Origin: Epiperipatus broadwayi
Lineage: Eukaryota > Onychophora > Udeonychophora > Euonychophora > Peripatidae
Reading direction: 5' to 3'
Length of the DNA: 64,000 nucleotides
NCBI GenBank assembly: GCA_028023455.1
Contig: JAQFVV010000017.1
Location: forward strand, 4,180,098-4,244,097
Below the pieces are notes generated by a model. That model worked only from the letters and a program-made list of their open reading frames with translations, was not told the DNA's origin and did not search any database. Made by a program: the position numbers and the translations under genes. Positions 54,899 through 64,000 of this stretch are shown in pieces (the first letter of the stretch is position 1; each line of letters opens with the position of its first letter).

Positions 54899-55400
54899 TG
54901 AGAAATAGTGATCATGTGATGTTTAATGGTTTAACACTAATCCTGCCTAATAGGGTAGTGGTGGCAATGGTTGTTAAAGAGCCAAAGACACCAAAAATAT
55001 ATGGGTACTGAAATGGGTTTAGACCCATATAACTATATAAGCTATTGAGCTTAGATTGAAAATATTATTGTGTTTTTAATTTTATTCTCATAGTTTTGTA
55101 GTTAAGTAGATAGAGATAAAAGGTGATTGCTGGAGGGTTGCATTAGATCCTAAGATCTATGTGCAGTGCTCTCAGATCCAAAGCTCCTCACTGACAAAGG
55201 CCACAAGGCAGAAACTAGTCTGAAGATATTGAATGAGTAGACACTAGATAGGGATTTTATGCACAAGCCTTCTGTCATCCATTGATTACTCTGGTTGGCA
55301 CTGAATGGCACTACTGCATGGAGAGTTTTGCCTGTTTTAATAACAGTAATGTGCTAGCATAAGAAATAGTGATCGTGTGATGTTTAATGATAATATTATG

Positions 55401-55699
55401 GTGTAATATATATTGTAGAAATATATTACTTAATGATAATTTTAGTTTGTTTAAATAAAAATATGTTTATTTGTTTCTTTATTTATATTTTTCAAAAAAT
55501 TTATGTATGGATATTTATGGTTGATATTAATGAAAGTTTATATATTTAATAAACATCTGTAGCATAAATATTTTATGAAATGTAAATTAACAAGCTTATG
55601 TTTGTTTTGATAATAAAATAGTAAATATATTAAACATACTAATTAAATCATGAAAACAATATTATGTATTTATTTAGCAATATTAGTACTAATATTATA
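55401..55699. other. AT-rich spacer
   Basis: Nothing recognised. Confidence 0.5.
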
Positions 55700-55952
55700 T
55701 ATAGAGCTTGCAAATTAAGCTCTTAACAAGCTTTGCAGAATATCCTCAACCCCAGACTGGTTTCTGCTATTTGCATCATCAGTGAGTTGCCAGGATATTC
55801 AAGCATTAGATTAAAAATACCAGGACAAGCCCAGAACTTTATCTAACATATAACTATTATGTAGAAAATCTGAAATTTTCATACATCCATATCTATGAGG
55901 TTGAGGATATTCTGCAAAGCTTGTTAAGAGAATATTTTGTGAGCTCTATATA
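55700..55952. mobile_element. Compact ribozyme element (group B relative), 250 bp
   Basis: Terminal inverted repeats AGAGCTTGCAAATTAAGCTC..CTTTGCAGAATATCC and GGATATTCTGCAAAG..GTGAGCTCT of about 48 bp bound an element with TA-rich flanks. The left end holds an intact hammerhead; the right end supplies only the mirror of the stem I arm. Confidence 0.8.
55738..55800 (-). ncRNA. Hammerhead ribozyme, type I, with long stem I
   Basis: Minus strand: GAATATCC, internal loop TGGCAA, CTCA, CTGATGA (55782-55776), stem II TGC/GCA around AAATA (U-A at 10.1/11.1), GAAA (55764-55761), CCAG, cleavage GTC ending 55755, TGGG, internal loop GTTGA, GGATATTC. The distal stem I helix is a perfect 8 bp and the proximal one 4 bp with a wobble. 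Stem III (CCAG) is one base from the CTGG/CCAG palindrome. One of the two best-formed hammerheads here. Confidence 0.85.
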
Positions 55953-57344
55953 TAACATTTGTAAATGCAAGCTTATTAAATTAGGTCATGTGACATCTCA
56001 CTTGATTTTTTTTTTGGTAATTGTACTTTCTTAATATATTATATACATCACATGATAATTCCATCCATAAAATATATATAGCAAGTATAATAGATATATA
56101 ATAATCAATTTTAGTGTAAACTATTTAACAAGGAATATTCTTTTAATTTGAATGTAAGATGTCTTTGAATTTAAGATGCAGTAGAATTTTAAGCTCAGAA
56201 AATGGGGGGGGGGGGATTTTAAATGATTTTATTTAAAAATAAGAAAAACCTTTATTTACTTAAATAGGAACTAATATAAATACAGTAACCTCACATAATT
56301 TATTGTGAATCTTCTTTAGACATATTTCCACTTTCTACATCTTCACTTTTAGAACTTGAATTCTCATCTTCACTATTCTCCCAGGATACACCATCTTCAG
56401 TCCATTTAGATCCTTAGCAATGTAATATTCTAAGAAACATATTTTTTAAATTTTTTCAGATTTATCTTTTCAAGATTGCACCCTCACTCAAGATTATATG
56501 TACATTGTTTTCTTTTTTTTCCTAGTGTAAATACTGTAACATAATTTTTTCCAAAGATAAAAAAAAAGATTTTAAAAGACAGTAGTGATATTCACTGTTA
56601 CGGTAAACCTTTTTTCCTTTGATTAAAAACCTTTCTTAAAATGCAAATTAATAATTTGTCCAATTATTAAAATAAATGAAAGTTTTTTAAAAATAAATTT
56701 ATCTTTAAAATTGACAAAATAATAAATAGTGGTCAACCTAAAATGTATTTTTGTCATCCAATTACAAATTGCAGCAATATGTCATTGATTTCTTTCTCAA
56801 TTTGCTTTCATAAAGGCAACTTTTTCTATTAAATCTGAATCAGTCTCTAAAATAATTTATATTTTTTCAAATATTTTTTGAAAAAGATTACAAATGTGTA
56901 AAAAAAAAAAAGATTCTAAAACATATGTTTTCACTTTAAAATCAAACAAAGATATTCGGACTATCAAAATCACTGACAAGTACTCTTTTGTGTAGAGAAT
57001 AAGAAACACCCAATCAGAGGGAAGGAAGGTTCTTATCTCATTGTTGTATTAATTTATTAATTGTAAAAAAATTCTAAAAGTTATTCAGTACAGTTTTTTC
57101 AATAAAATAACAGTAAAATTCGAAAAATAACATTAAAAGTAGAAGTTTGAGAGAGAGTTAAAACCATTTATGAAATGAATTAAAAATATTAACATTTCAT
57201 GTTAAATCTTTTTTCTTTCGATTAAAAAAGATTTAACATACTATTCTATACATATAATGATCATAATATTATGTGCATTGTAGTGTAAAGCAAAGATCCA
57301 CAAAAATAAGATGTTAAAAGTTTTGTTTCCAATTTAAGGTGTAC
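55953..57344. other. AT-rich spacer
   Basis: Includes a G12 tract (56205-56216) and A11-12 tracts. Minus-strand text near 56310-56420 is relatively E/S-rich (AGAAGATGGTGTATCCTGGG) and could be an exon relic; not supported by splice sites. Confidence 0.4.
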
Positions 57345-57755
57345 CCCTCTTTTACAGGTTCAAAATTTGGCCTTCATCAATGAGGAGCCCTGGATCTGAG
57401 AGCACTGCACCTAGATCTTAGGATTATGGTGTTTTCAGTTTAAGACTCATAGTTTTGTAGTTGTGGAGATAAAATGTGGCTGCTGGAGGGTTGCATTATC
57501 TCCTAAGATCTAAGTGCAGTGCTCTCAGATCCAAGGCTCCTCACTGATGAAGACCACAAGCCAGAAACTAGTCTGGGGATATTGGATGAGTAGGCACTAG
57601 ATGGGGATTTTATGCACAAGCCTTCTGGCATCCATTGATTATTCTAGCTTGCTGTGTGTGGCAATACGTATAGTGAGTTTTGCCTGTTTTAACAACAGTT
57701 ATACACAAGCATAAGAAGTGGTGGTCATGTGATGTTTATTGGTTTAAAGTTCCTT
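57345..57755. mobile_element. Group A ribozyme element, inverted
   Basis: The left minus scrap (GGCCTTCATCAATGAGGAGC) lacks GAAA. The right plus unit is nearly full: GTGGCTGCTGGAGGGTTGC, hammerhead, GATTTTATGCACAAGCC, ACGTATAGTGAGTTTTGCC, GTGATGTTTATTGG. Confidence 0.82.
57530..57588 (+). ncRNA. Hammerhead ribozyme, type I (group A)
   Basis: ATCCA..CTCCTCA, CTGATGA (57544-57550), stem II GAC/GCC with one mismatch, GAAA (57564-57567), CTAG, cleavage GTC ending 57573, TGGGGA..TGGAT. Stem I is perfect (6 + 5 pairs). Confidence 0.75.
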
Positions 57756-58646
57756 ATTATGAAATGTTATCAGCCTAGATGAGTTTCTTATGTTATTTTT
57801 CTTGAAGATCACTGATGAATGCAATAAATAAAACTGAAGTCAGTAGAAGGTTATTTTGATTTAAAAATTGTATTGATTTTGCATATAGATGAATATAATT
57901 ATCAATTAAAAACACCTGAACTTTTATAAGTGGAGAACATTTGTCAAATTAATGTTTATGTTTTTTTACATTTGGTACTGGAAAAATATAATTTTCTAAA
58001 ATATCATAATAAGGTGTGGTTAGACCATATCAGTTTTATAAATAGATTTTACTACGAGAAGTATAATCAATTATGAAAAAAATTGATTTAATTATGGCAT
58101 TTTCATATTTTCTTAATTTTAGTCAGTGGTATACAACATATGCATCACAATCCCTCAAGGAGTTGCAGAAGAATTGTTGGGATCGTGAAACTTTTGAAAA
58201 GATCTCATGTTGAATAATAAATTTTTAATTGAAGAAACAAAAACCTAATCACTATTAAAATACATAAAAACTGCTCAACTCATTGTTTGCATGCATAATC
58301 ACGTTTGGGTTTAAACACTTTCTTCTTTATATTCCAATCTGCTTTATATAAACAGCACATCATAATCGCACTTTGCTTATTTTGTTCTCATTTCTCTTGT
58401 TCATTCTCAGAGTTTTGTTCTACATACTAGTATCCTCCTAACATCGATATGTAGTATTATATTTTTAAAAGTACTGCAAATCAACAGATCTACTAAGAAT
58501 CAAGTATTATACATTTTTTGTTAATATGCAGTTTTTTCGAAGATCTTATATATCAAATAGAATGTCTTGAAATATAATATGATGATATATACTTGTATGT
58601 CGTTAAAATGATTTTTATTATTACTATTCTTATATGCTTATAATAG
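57756..58646. other. Single-copy looking DNA upstream of a candidate exon
   Basis: No repeats recognised. Contains pyrimidine tracts such as TCTCTTGTTCATTCTCAG at about 58398-58415. Confidence 0.4.
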
Positions 58647-58724
58647 AACAACATATAATGGATCGCGTACAATTCCAGTATGAGTATGGAGGTCGCAAGT
58701 ATAAAAAGTTTGTGCACCATTGGT
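58647..58724 (+). CDS. Candidate protein-coding exon of an unrecognised host gene
   Basis: An ATG at 58658 opens 22 codons starting MDRVQFQYEYGG and ending KKFVHHW plus one base, followed at 58725 by GTAAGTT, a strong splice donor. TAATAG at 58641-58646 could be the acceptor. Base use differs sharply from the surroundings (GATCGCGTAC, GGTCGCAAG; near 45% GC) and CpGs are retained here and for the next kilobase, unlike in the repeats. Read through the donor, the frame stops seven codons later. I do not recognise the protein. Intron phase would be 1. A chance open segment remains possible. Confidence 0.4.
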
Positions 58725-59756
58725 GTAAGTTATCATTTGGAGATTAAGCACATATTTTTGAAACACGAATCATTTTATTGTATATATATAAACACTTATC
58801 ACGCTTATTTTAAGAACAGTTATATCTGCAATAAATGTTAATCAATTTGAAAAAACAAACTGGTTTGTAAATTGGTAACTGTTTGGACGCTTGTTTAAAA
58901 TTGATTTAAACATAATAATTTATTAATAGATAAATAATCGAATTGTTTTATAGTTCGGGAATTAATAAGAAATTCGAAAGACTTAATTAAATGACAGATC
59001 TATAGTAAACAACATAGGACATTTTTTTAATGATATTATAAAGCGTTTATTATTATGAGAATATTCGAAATGGTTTATATAGATATTCACATTGTTATTA
59101 GTTAATTATTATTATTATATTGCGGTTTTAATGTAATTAATTAAAAACGGCGAAAACTTTTGATATTTTATATTAGTCTGCCAAAAAGAATCTGTGTCAA
59201 TTATCTTTTCTTGAAGAGTATTATTAAAAAGTCGTTTATTACAGTTGGAAACGCCATGTTGTAATTAGGTTTCATTTTCTTAATTGATCTCATTATACAC
59301 TTTAATAAACTGTTTGATTAATAATTATATTGATAAAAGTAAAAATTTATTTTTTCAATGTTAAAAAAATAAAGTCATGGAATATTAATGAATAATACTT
59401 TTTAGAATTATAAAATTTAATCAACTATTATTATAAACGTATAGTAGCTTCTTATTTCTTACTTTTATACTTGTAAAATGTGGTTCGGAAATCTCTCATT
59501 AAATAACCAAATAAGGATTGGAACCATTTAAACCTTAGTGACAATTCTTTATATCTTTTTTTTTAAAGTTGCAAAAGAATAAAAGTATGACACTCATTAC
59601 TAATTAACTAAAATTAATGATATAAAAAATAACGTTCAAGTCTAATTCTTTCATCCTAATCTAGAATTATTCCTTGTAAACTCGAATTATCTATGGACAT
59701 CAAAAATCAGACTAAGAAAGTTATGTGGTATTGATATATATATATATATGTATAGA
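58725..59756. other. Single-copy looking, CpG-retaining AT-rich DNA
   Basis: No repeat or second exon identified. CpGs recur (TTCGGGAATT, AACGGCGAAAAC, GTCGTTTATTAC). It could be the first intron of a gene starting at 58.66 kb. Confidence 0.35.
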
Positions 59757-59907
59757 ACCACTAAATATCACATGATCACTATTTCTTATGTTAGAACATT
59801 ACTGTTATTAAAACAGGCAAAACTCTTTATACAGTAGTGCCAACCAGAGTAATCAATGGATGCCAGAAGGCTTGTGCATAAAATTCCTATCTAGTGCCTA
59901 CTCATCC

Positions 59908-59965
59908 AATATCACCAGACTAGTTTCTGGCTTGTGGCCTTCATCAGTGAGGAGCTTTGGATCTG
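59908..59965 (-). ncRNA. Hammerhead ribozyme, type I (group A)
   Basis: Minus strand: ATCCAAAGCTCCTCA, CTGATGA (59947-59941), GGC/GCC stem II, GAAA (59927-59924), CTAG, cleavage GTC, TGGTGATATTGGAT. Boxes intact; one extra stem I mismatch (T for G). Confidence 0.75.
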
Positions 59966-60538
59966 AGAGCATTATACCTAGATTTTTAGGATCTAATGCT
60001 ACCTTCCAGCAGCCACCTTTTATCTTTACTTAACTATAAAACTATGAGAATAAAATTGAAAGCACAATAATATTTTCAATCTAAGCTTAATAGTTTATAT
60101 AGTAATATGGGTCTGAACCCAGTTCAGTACCCATACACTTTGGTGTCTTTGGCTCTTTAATAACCATAGCCACCACTATCTTATTATGCAGGATTGGTGT
60201 TAAACCACTAAACATCACATGATCACTATTTCTTATGCCAGCACATTACTGTTATTAAAACAGGCAAAACTCTCCATACAGTAGTGCCACTCAGTGCCAA
60301 CCAGAGTAGTCAACCATGCCTAATAGGATAGTGGTGATATGGTTGTTAAAGAGCCAAAGACATCAAATGTATGGATACTGAACTGGGTTCAGACCCATAT
60401 GACTATATAAGCTACTGAGCTCAGATTGAAAATATTATTGCGTTTTCAATTTTATTCTCATAGTTTTATAGTTAAGTAAAGATAAAAGGTGGCTGGAGGG
60501 TTGCATTAGATCCTAAGATCTAGGTTAGTGCTCTCAGA

Positions 60539-60598
60539 TCCAAAGCTCCTCACTGATGAAGGCTACAAGTCAGAAACTAGTCTGGGGATATTGGATGA
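60539..60598 (+). ncRNA. Hammerhead ribozyme, type I (group A)
   Basis: ATCCAAAGCTCCTCA, CTGATGA (60553-60559), stem II GGC/GTC around TACAA, GAAA (60573-60576), CTAG, cleavage GTC ending 60582, TGGGGATATTGGAT. Stem I is perfect. Confidence 0.77.
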
Positions 60599-60764
60599 GT
60601 AGGCACTAGATAGGGATTTTATGCACAAGCCTTCTGGCACCCATTGATTACTCTGGTTGGCACTGAGTGGCATTACTGTATGGAGAGTTTCGCCTGTTTT
60701 AATATATATATATAGTTTGTGCTATTTTTAAAGTGCATGTTTAAATAAATTATTCTATACAATT

Positions 60765-61031
60765 TTATTTCAAATTCCCGTTTAACATCCTATCTTTGAT
60801 AACATCCACAAAAGCCTGTCGATTCAAGTTTGCCTTTGAAAACTTAGAAATTGTTTTCCTAAAAAAACAGAGGGTTATTTTAATCTTTTTGAGTGATAAG
60901 GGCATGTTCAAGACCAGAAAAAAATGGTTTAACACTTTTTGAATCAGCTTGTTCTCATTCGCACATTGAAAATAATATATTCTACATAATATCAGATTTG
61001 CATTTTCTTTTTTGAGTTTTTTTTTGTTTTT
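60765..61031 (-). other. Unexplained open frame, 88 codons, no recognised family
   Basis: Minus strand, open from 61031 to the TAA at 60767-60765. Readable text: NENKLIQKVLNHFFLVLN, MPLSLKKIKITLCFFRK, TISKFSKANLNRQAFVDV, IKDRMLNGNLK. The only ATG (60905) leaves 46 codons. TGTTTTTTTAG at about 60872-60862 could instead be an acceptor for a final exon coding SKFSKANLNRQAFVDV onward, with AATAAA overlapping the stop. It is either the end of a host gene, a retroelement N-terminus downstream of the Penelope-type signal at 61.9 kb, or chance. Confidence 0.3.
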
Positions 61032-61867
61032 TTAGTTTTTCTTAGTGAATCCCTTAGCACAATTCCACCATTTTGCAATCATTTACCAGTGCACCCCATT
61101 CTTTGCCACTTTGCCAAATTCCATGGTCACTCATCAAGTAAGCTACCGGTCATCAATCATCTGAATCATCATATGCAGAATGTGTGTATGAGCACACAGA
61201 CATATACAATAAAATACATAAAGCATAGTGAGATGCAAAATTACATGGCATTAATGGAAATGGTAAACTTTCCAAGTTTAGTTATATGAACGCAATGCCC
61301 TCCAATACCAAATGTGTTTTGGGAATTGGAAATTTGCACCTACAAAGTGCATAAAAATATATCAGTCAATAATTCTCATTAGACCAGATGACAATTCTGA
61401 CAGAAATGTTAACAAAGTCTCATTCAAATTCACAAAGTAAATGTAACATCTACTCGGTTTAACACCTATTTAAACAAACAATTATCACATATGTAAATAT
61501 TAAATAAGTATACCACAAGTATTATTTAATAACTGTAATTCAGTCTATCATTGCACAGTTTTCCAGTGTCAAACCTGCTTTGTAAATTAATGCCTTGAAT
61601 GGAAAGCAAATTGGATAACATTTTTATTAGGATAAATATCAAATCTGATAGAAATGTTTATACAGCATTCAAATCAGTTTATTCTACAAGTAATACCAAC
61701 ATTTATTAACTTGAGAAAGTTGTAAATAGACATCTATATAAGACATTGGAGGTGCAACTTTTCATTTTCAAAAAAGATTTGATACTTAGAGGCATTACCT
61801 TGATACAAATTGTCATACCATATAATACTAAATCATCTAAGCATTTTATTACTGGTATGCAATGCTT
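61032..61867. other. Single-copy looking DNA
   Basis: Short coding-like stretches on the minus strand (for example SDHGIWQSGKEWGALVNDC at 61135-61070 and VQISNSQNTFGIGGHC at 61345-61290) are not joined by a convincing gene model. Confidence 0.3.
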
Positions 61868-61970
61868 TATTTACCATCCTCTTCTACAGTTTACAATTTC
61901 GGTTGCCCCAGCAATCTTCTTCAGAACTGTTGTATTTCCTAACTTCAACTGTAAAAGAGGCTGGTAAACA
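61868..61970 (-). mobile_element. Penelope-type hammerhead relic with inverted flanks
   Basis: Minus strand: ACAGTT, CTGAAGA, then GATTGCTGGGGCAACC (stem II TTGC/GCAA), GAAA, TTGTA, AACTGT. ACAGTT/AACTGT forms stem I and GTA is a possible cleavage site. One box base differs (CTGAAGA). The outer flanks TTTACCATCCTCTTCTACAG and CTGTAAAAGAGGCTGGTAAA are inverted copies. The inversion also creates look-alike splice sites on both strands. Confidence 0.55.
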
Positions 61971-62402
61971 AAACATTGTGTAACAGTAGCAAAGCACATG
62001 GATGATTTAGCATTATATGGTATACATTTCACAATGCAATAAGAAAGAATAATACAAATAGTCCTTGGAAAATTTATTGTTTCAGTTTGTACACATTATT
62101 CTTGCTACATTATTTGATATTTACATATATGGTATTCAATTATTTGTTCTCGAGTATTTTGAAATAAATATATATTAGCTCTATGTTGTGAATATATTGT
62201 AATATGGTGGGCTGTGGCCAACTCTGACCATGCCAATATTACAAACTTCTTAAGTTTAGAATATATTAAATTAATAGGAAAATAATATTTAATTTTCTAT
62301 ATGTTTTTATCATAATAATAGGTACTTTGCACATAAAAATATGAGAATTCTCAACTATTACATTTTTAATAATAATATGAATATTTTAATAGGTGGTATG
62401 GG

Positions 62403-62404
<2 letters not shown>
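61971..62404. other. AT-rich spacer
   Basis: Nothing recognised. Confidence 0.5.

Positions 62405-62440
<36 letters not shown>
62405..62440. repeat. (TA)n microsatellite
   Basis: TA run followed by a short second run at 62445-62457. Confidence 0.95.
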
Positions 62441-62441
<1 letters not shown>

Positions 62442-62455
62442 CAATATATATATAT

Positions 62456-62620
62456 ATTACACACATCTAAAAAAATCTGAAACTCTCTTATCTGTAAATC
62501 AGAGAATATATTATCAATATATTTTTATCTTCTAATATATATTACACACATCTAGAAAAATCTGAAACTCTCTTATCTGTAAATCAGAGAATATATTATC
62601 AATATATTTTTATCTTCTAA
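62456..62620. repeat. 85-bp tandem duplication
   Basis: ATTACACACATCTA at 62456 recurs at 62541, and TATCTTCTAA ends both copies (62535, 62620). One base differs, so it is recent. Confidence 0.92.
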
Positions 62621-62894
62621 ATCCTTTTAACATTCTTAAAAGATTTAACTGTAAATTAGATCTTAGCATTGTTTGAACTTCTTATTGTTTGAACTTCTTA
62701 TAATTAATAAGAATGTGAGAATGAGTTAATCGAGTTTATTCCCAATCCCTACTTATATAAAAACAATTCGACTGTTGGAAAAAAAATTGAAAGTGAATTT
62801 TTTAAATTGAATTTTAATTAAAGCTTAATTTTTCTATGGAATCACTCATTCCATTCAATACATGGATGTTTCATCCCTGATATATATATATAAA

Positions 62895-63095
62895 ACAAAA
62901 CTTAAATATATTCCAAACAACGGTAAACAATTTATAATGCAATATGTTCCGGTTGGTAATAGATGATTCCATTTTGAAAGTTGAGTTGAAAATGATTATG
63001 AATATAATCGAAAATATTTCTTTATGAGTTTTTATTTATATTGTATTATAAATTGTTTACCGTTGTTTGGAAAATATTTAAGTTTCGTTATTGTA
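62895..63095. mobile_element. MITE-like element with ~48-bp inverted ends
   Basis: AAACTTAAATAT.TTCCAAAC, AACGGTAAACAATTTATAAT (left) and ATTATAAATTGTTTACCGTT, GTTTGGAAAATATTTAAGTTT (right) enclose ~95 bp with no frame. Confidence 0.78.
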
Positions 63096-64000
63096 TTATT
63101 GATATTAGCTGACATTTATTTTGTTTTATATATATATAATAACAGGATGGAGAATAAGAGTGGTCATGCCTGGAGCAATGGCAAATATTTCAAAAAATGA
63201 AATTTACTATATAAGATATAAAATATTGAGCATGAGTAATGAGCAAGATTAAGTATCAAAAAATATATAAGTATAAAGGATCATATTCAAGATATAAAAG
63301 AAATATAAGTAAGTAATATTAAAGATATTTAAATTAAGAGATATTAATGTAATGTTTAGTATCACAAAAATATATGAGAGATCTTGATATCTCTCTGAGA
63401 GATCAGCCCAGTTATCTCCTTAGAGAAAATATAAATATAATTATAAATTCATAAACCCACCAGCATTATCAATAAGTAAAAGTATAAGTAATACTCATTT
63501 ATCATCATGAATGATCAATAATAAAATAAAACAACAGTCAATCCTGTGACTAGATTTGAAATGGGTCTACTGCAGACCAGGCCAACTATTAACCTTTCAG
63601 CTTGGGCAATTATTTAAACACAATTTGAATGTACCAACTTAAGTACTCATCCATTAGAAATACATAATCATCAAAACAATAATGCTGAGATATTGAAACA
63701 TGCTGATCATCATCAATGCTCACTGGCCAATATAAACGTGGATTTCTAATAGATTAAACTAAATAAAATTTAATGCATGAGCTTTAAAGAATATTCTTTT
63801 TGCACCAACCAGGATGATTATTATTGATGGGAATATCATCATCATCAGTGAATGCCCATAAACACTAATATATCCCTTTTTATATATCAGACCAGCTCAG
63901 AGAATATAAGTTCTATAACTGTTACTGTAATCAAGAGATGATGTAAATATACAATATTCTAAACTCTTTTTAGAATTAAGTCTCACTGGAATAATTTTAA
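63096..64000. other. AT-rich sequence to window end
   Basis: No gene, ribozyme or known repeat. A (ATC)n-like patch (63833-63848) has no further context. Confidence 0.45.

Larger units (their letters stand above)
54285..55400. mobile_element. Group A ribozyme cluster: minus, minus (truncated), plus
   Basis: Two minus monomers have hammerhead boxes 452 bp apart (54424 and 54876). The second breaks off at about 54903 and joins a plus unit that runs to 55395. The 14-bp TAATGATAATATTA occurs at 54276 and again at 55385, flanking the cluster: a candidate target duplication, though part of it is also group A consensus. The plus hammerhead (about 55180) is decayed (CTGACAA). Confidence 0.85.
59757..60706. 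mobile_element. Group A ribozyme cluster: minus, truncated minus, plus
   Basis: A full minus monomer (59757-60225), a short second minus piece (60225-60312, cut inside CAACCAGAGTAGTCAA), then a plus monomer to 60700 (GAGAGTTTCGCCTG). Same minus-minus-plus build as 54.3 and 42.0 kb. Both main hammerheads keep intact boxes. Confidence 0.87.

Noticed and set aside
57795-57840. CTGATGAATGCAAT near 57.8 kb
   Set aside because: Lacks GAAA and stem II; a chance match.
61875-61948. Internal coding exon with good splice sites on the minus (or plus) strand
   Set aside because: The splice-like ends are created by inverted flanks around a Penelope-type ribozyme relic, and both strands look equally like an exon.

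Overview
This is a gene-poor, very AT-rich stretch of animal-type nuclear DNA. No bacterial or organelle features are visible. The repeat content (Penelope-like retroelements, RTE-type non-LTR retrotransposons, tRNA-derived SINEs, TTAA-flanked piggyBac-like MITEs, long TA microsatellites) indicates a metazoan, probably an invertebrate; the species cannot be told. No complete host gene was found. The best host-gene candidate is one short possible exon near 58.65 kb.

The main content is a dense set of hammerhead ribozymes (HHRs). I count 17 places with an intact CTGATGA box followed, across a short stem II, by GAAA. Sixteen of them also have a tiny palindromic stem III, a UH cleavage site and complementary stem I arms. 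They belong to at least three non-autonomous repeat groups, called A, B and C here, plus the 3' ends of Penelope-like elements (PLEs). Several loci show head-to-tail monomers or terminal direct repeats spaced about 363, 416, 424, 452 and 455 bp. Many are inverted dimers with the minus-strand unit on the left and the plus-strand unit on the right. Two PLE loci have the same arrangement. This resembles animal retrozymes, which are small HHR-bearing elements thought to move with PLE machinery, but with an unusual prevalence of inverted dimers.

Layout. 0.4-1.5 kb: 51-bp minisatellite, about 22 copies, with a 306-bp higher-order duplication. 1.9-2.7 kb: piggyBac-like MITE. 2.9-4.7 kb: two 5'-truncated PLE copies head to head, each keeping the GIY-YIG endonuclease region. 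4.8-9.5 kb: group B and A elements and an RTE fragment. 10.3-12 kb: ~310-bp tandem repeats interrupted by a second piggyBac-like MITE. 14.2-16.6 kb: PLE with a YIDD reverse transcriptase motif, a GC-rich island and foldback elements. 17.3-18 kb: the best RTE fragment. 20-29.5 kb: group C and B ribozyme elements, RTE pieces, a SINE and a composite foldback. 30-35.2 kb: PLE remnants (a PLE 3' end with its own HHR, a PLE RT/GIY-YIG relic split by a group A element) and a non-LTR zinc-knuckle relic. 35-49.5 kb: alternating group C, A and B loci, a duplicated LINE 3' end and an (AAT)n array. 50-57.8 kb: foldbacks, group A clusters, another PLE GIY-YIG relic and a small group B element. 58-64 kb: mostly single-copy DNA with the candidate exon, one more group A cluster, an unexplained open frame and small repeats.

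The parts fit one picture: PLEs encode RT and GIY-YIG endonuclease, and non-autonomous HHR units of about 0.36-0.46 kb plausibly used them. All PLE copies here are broken, so any activity would need copies elsewhere. Coordinates and pairings were read by eye; no folding or database search was run.
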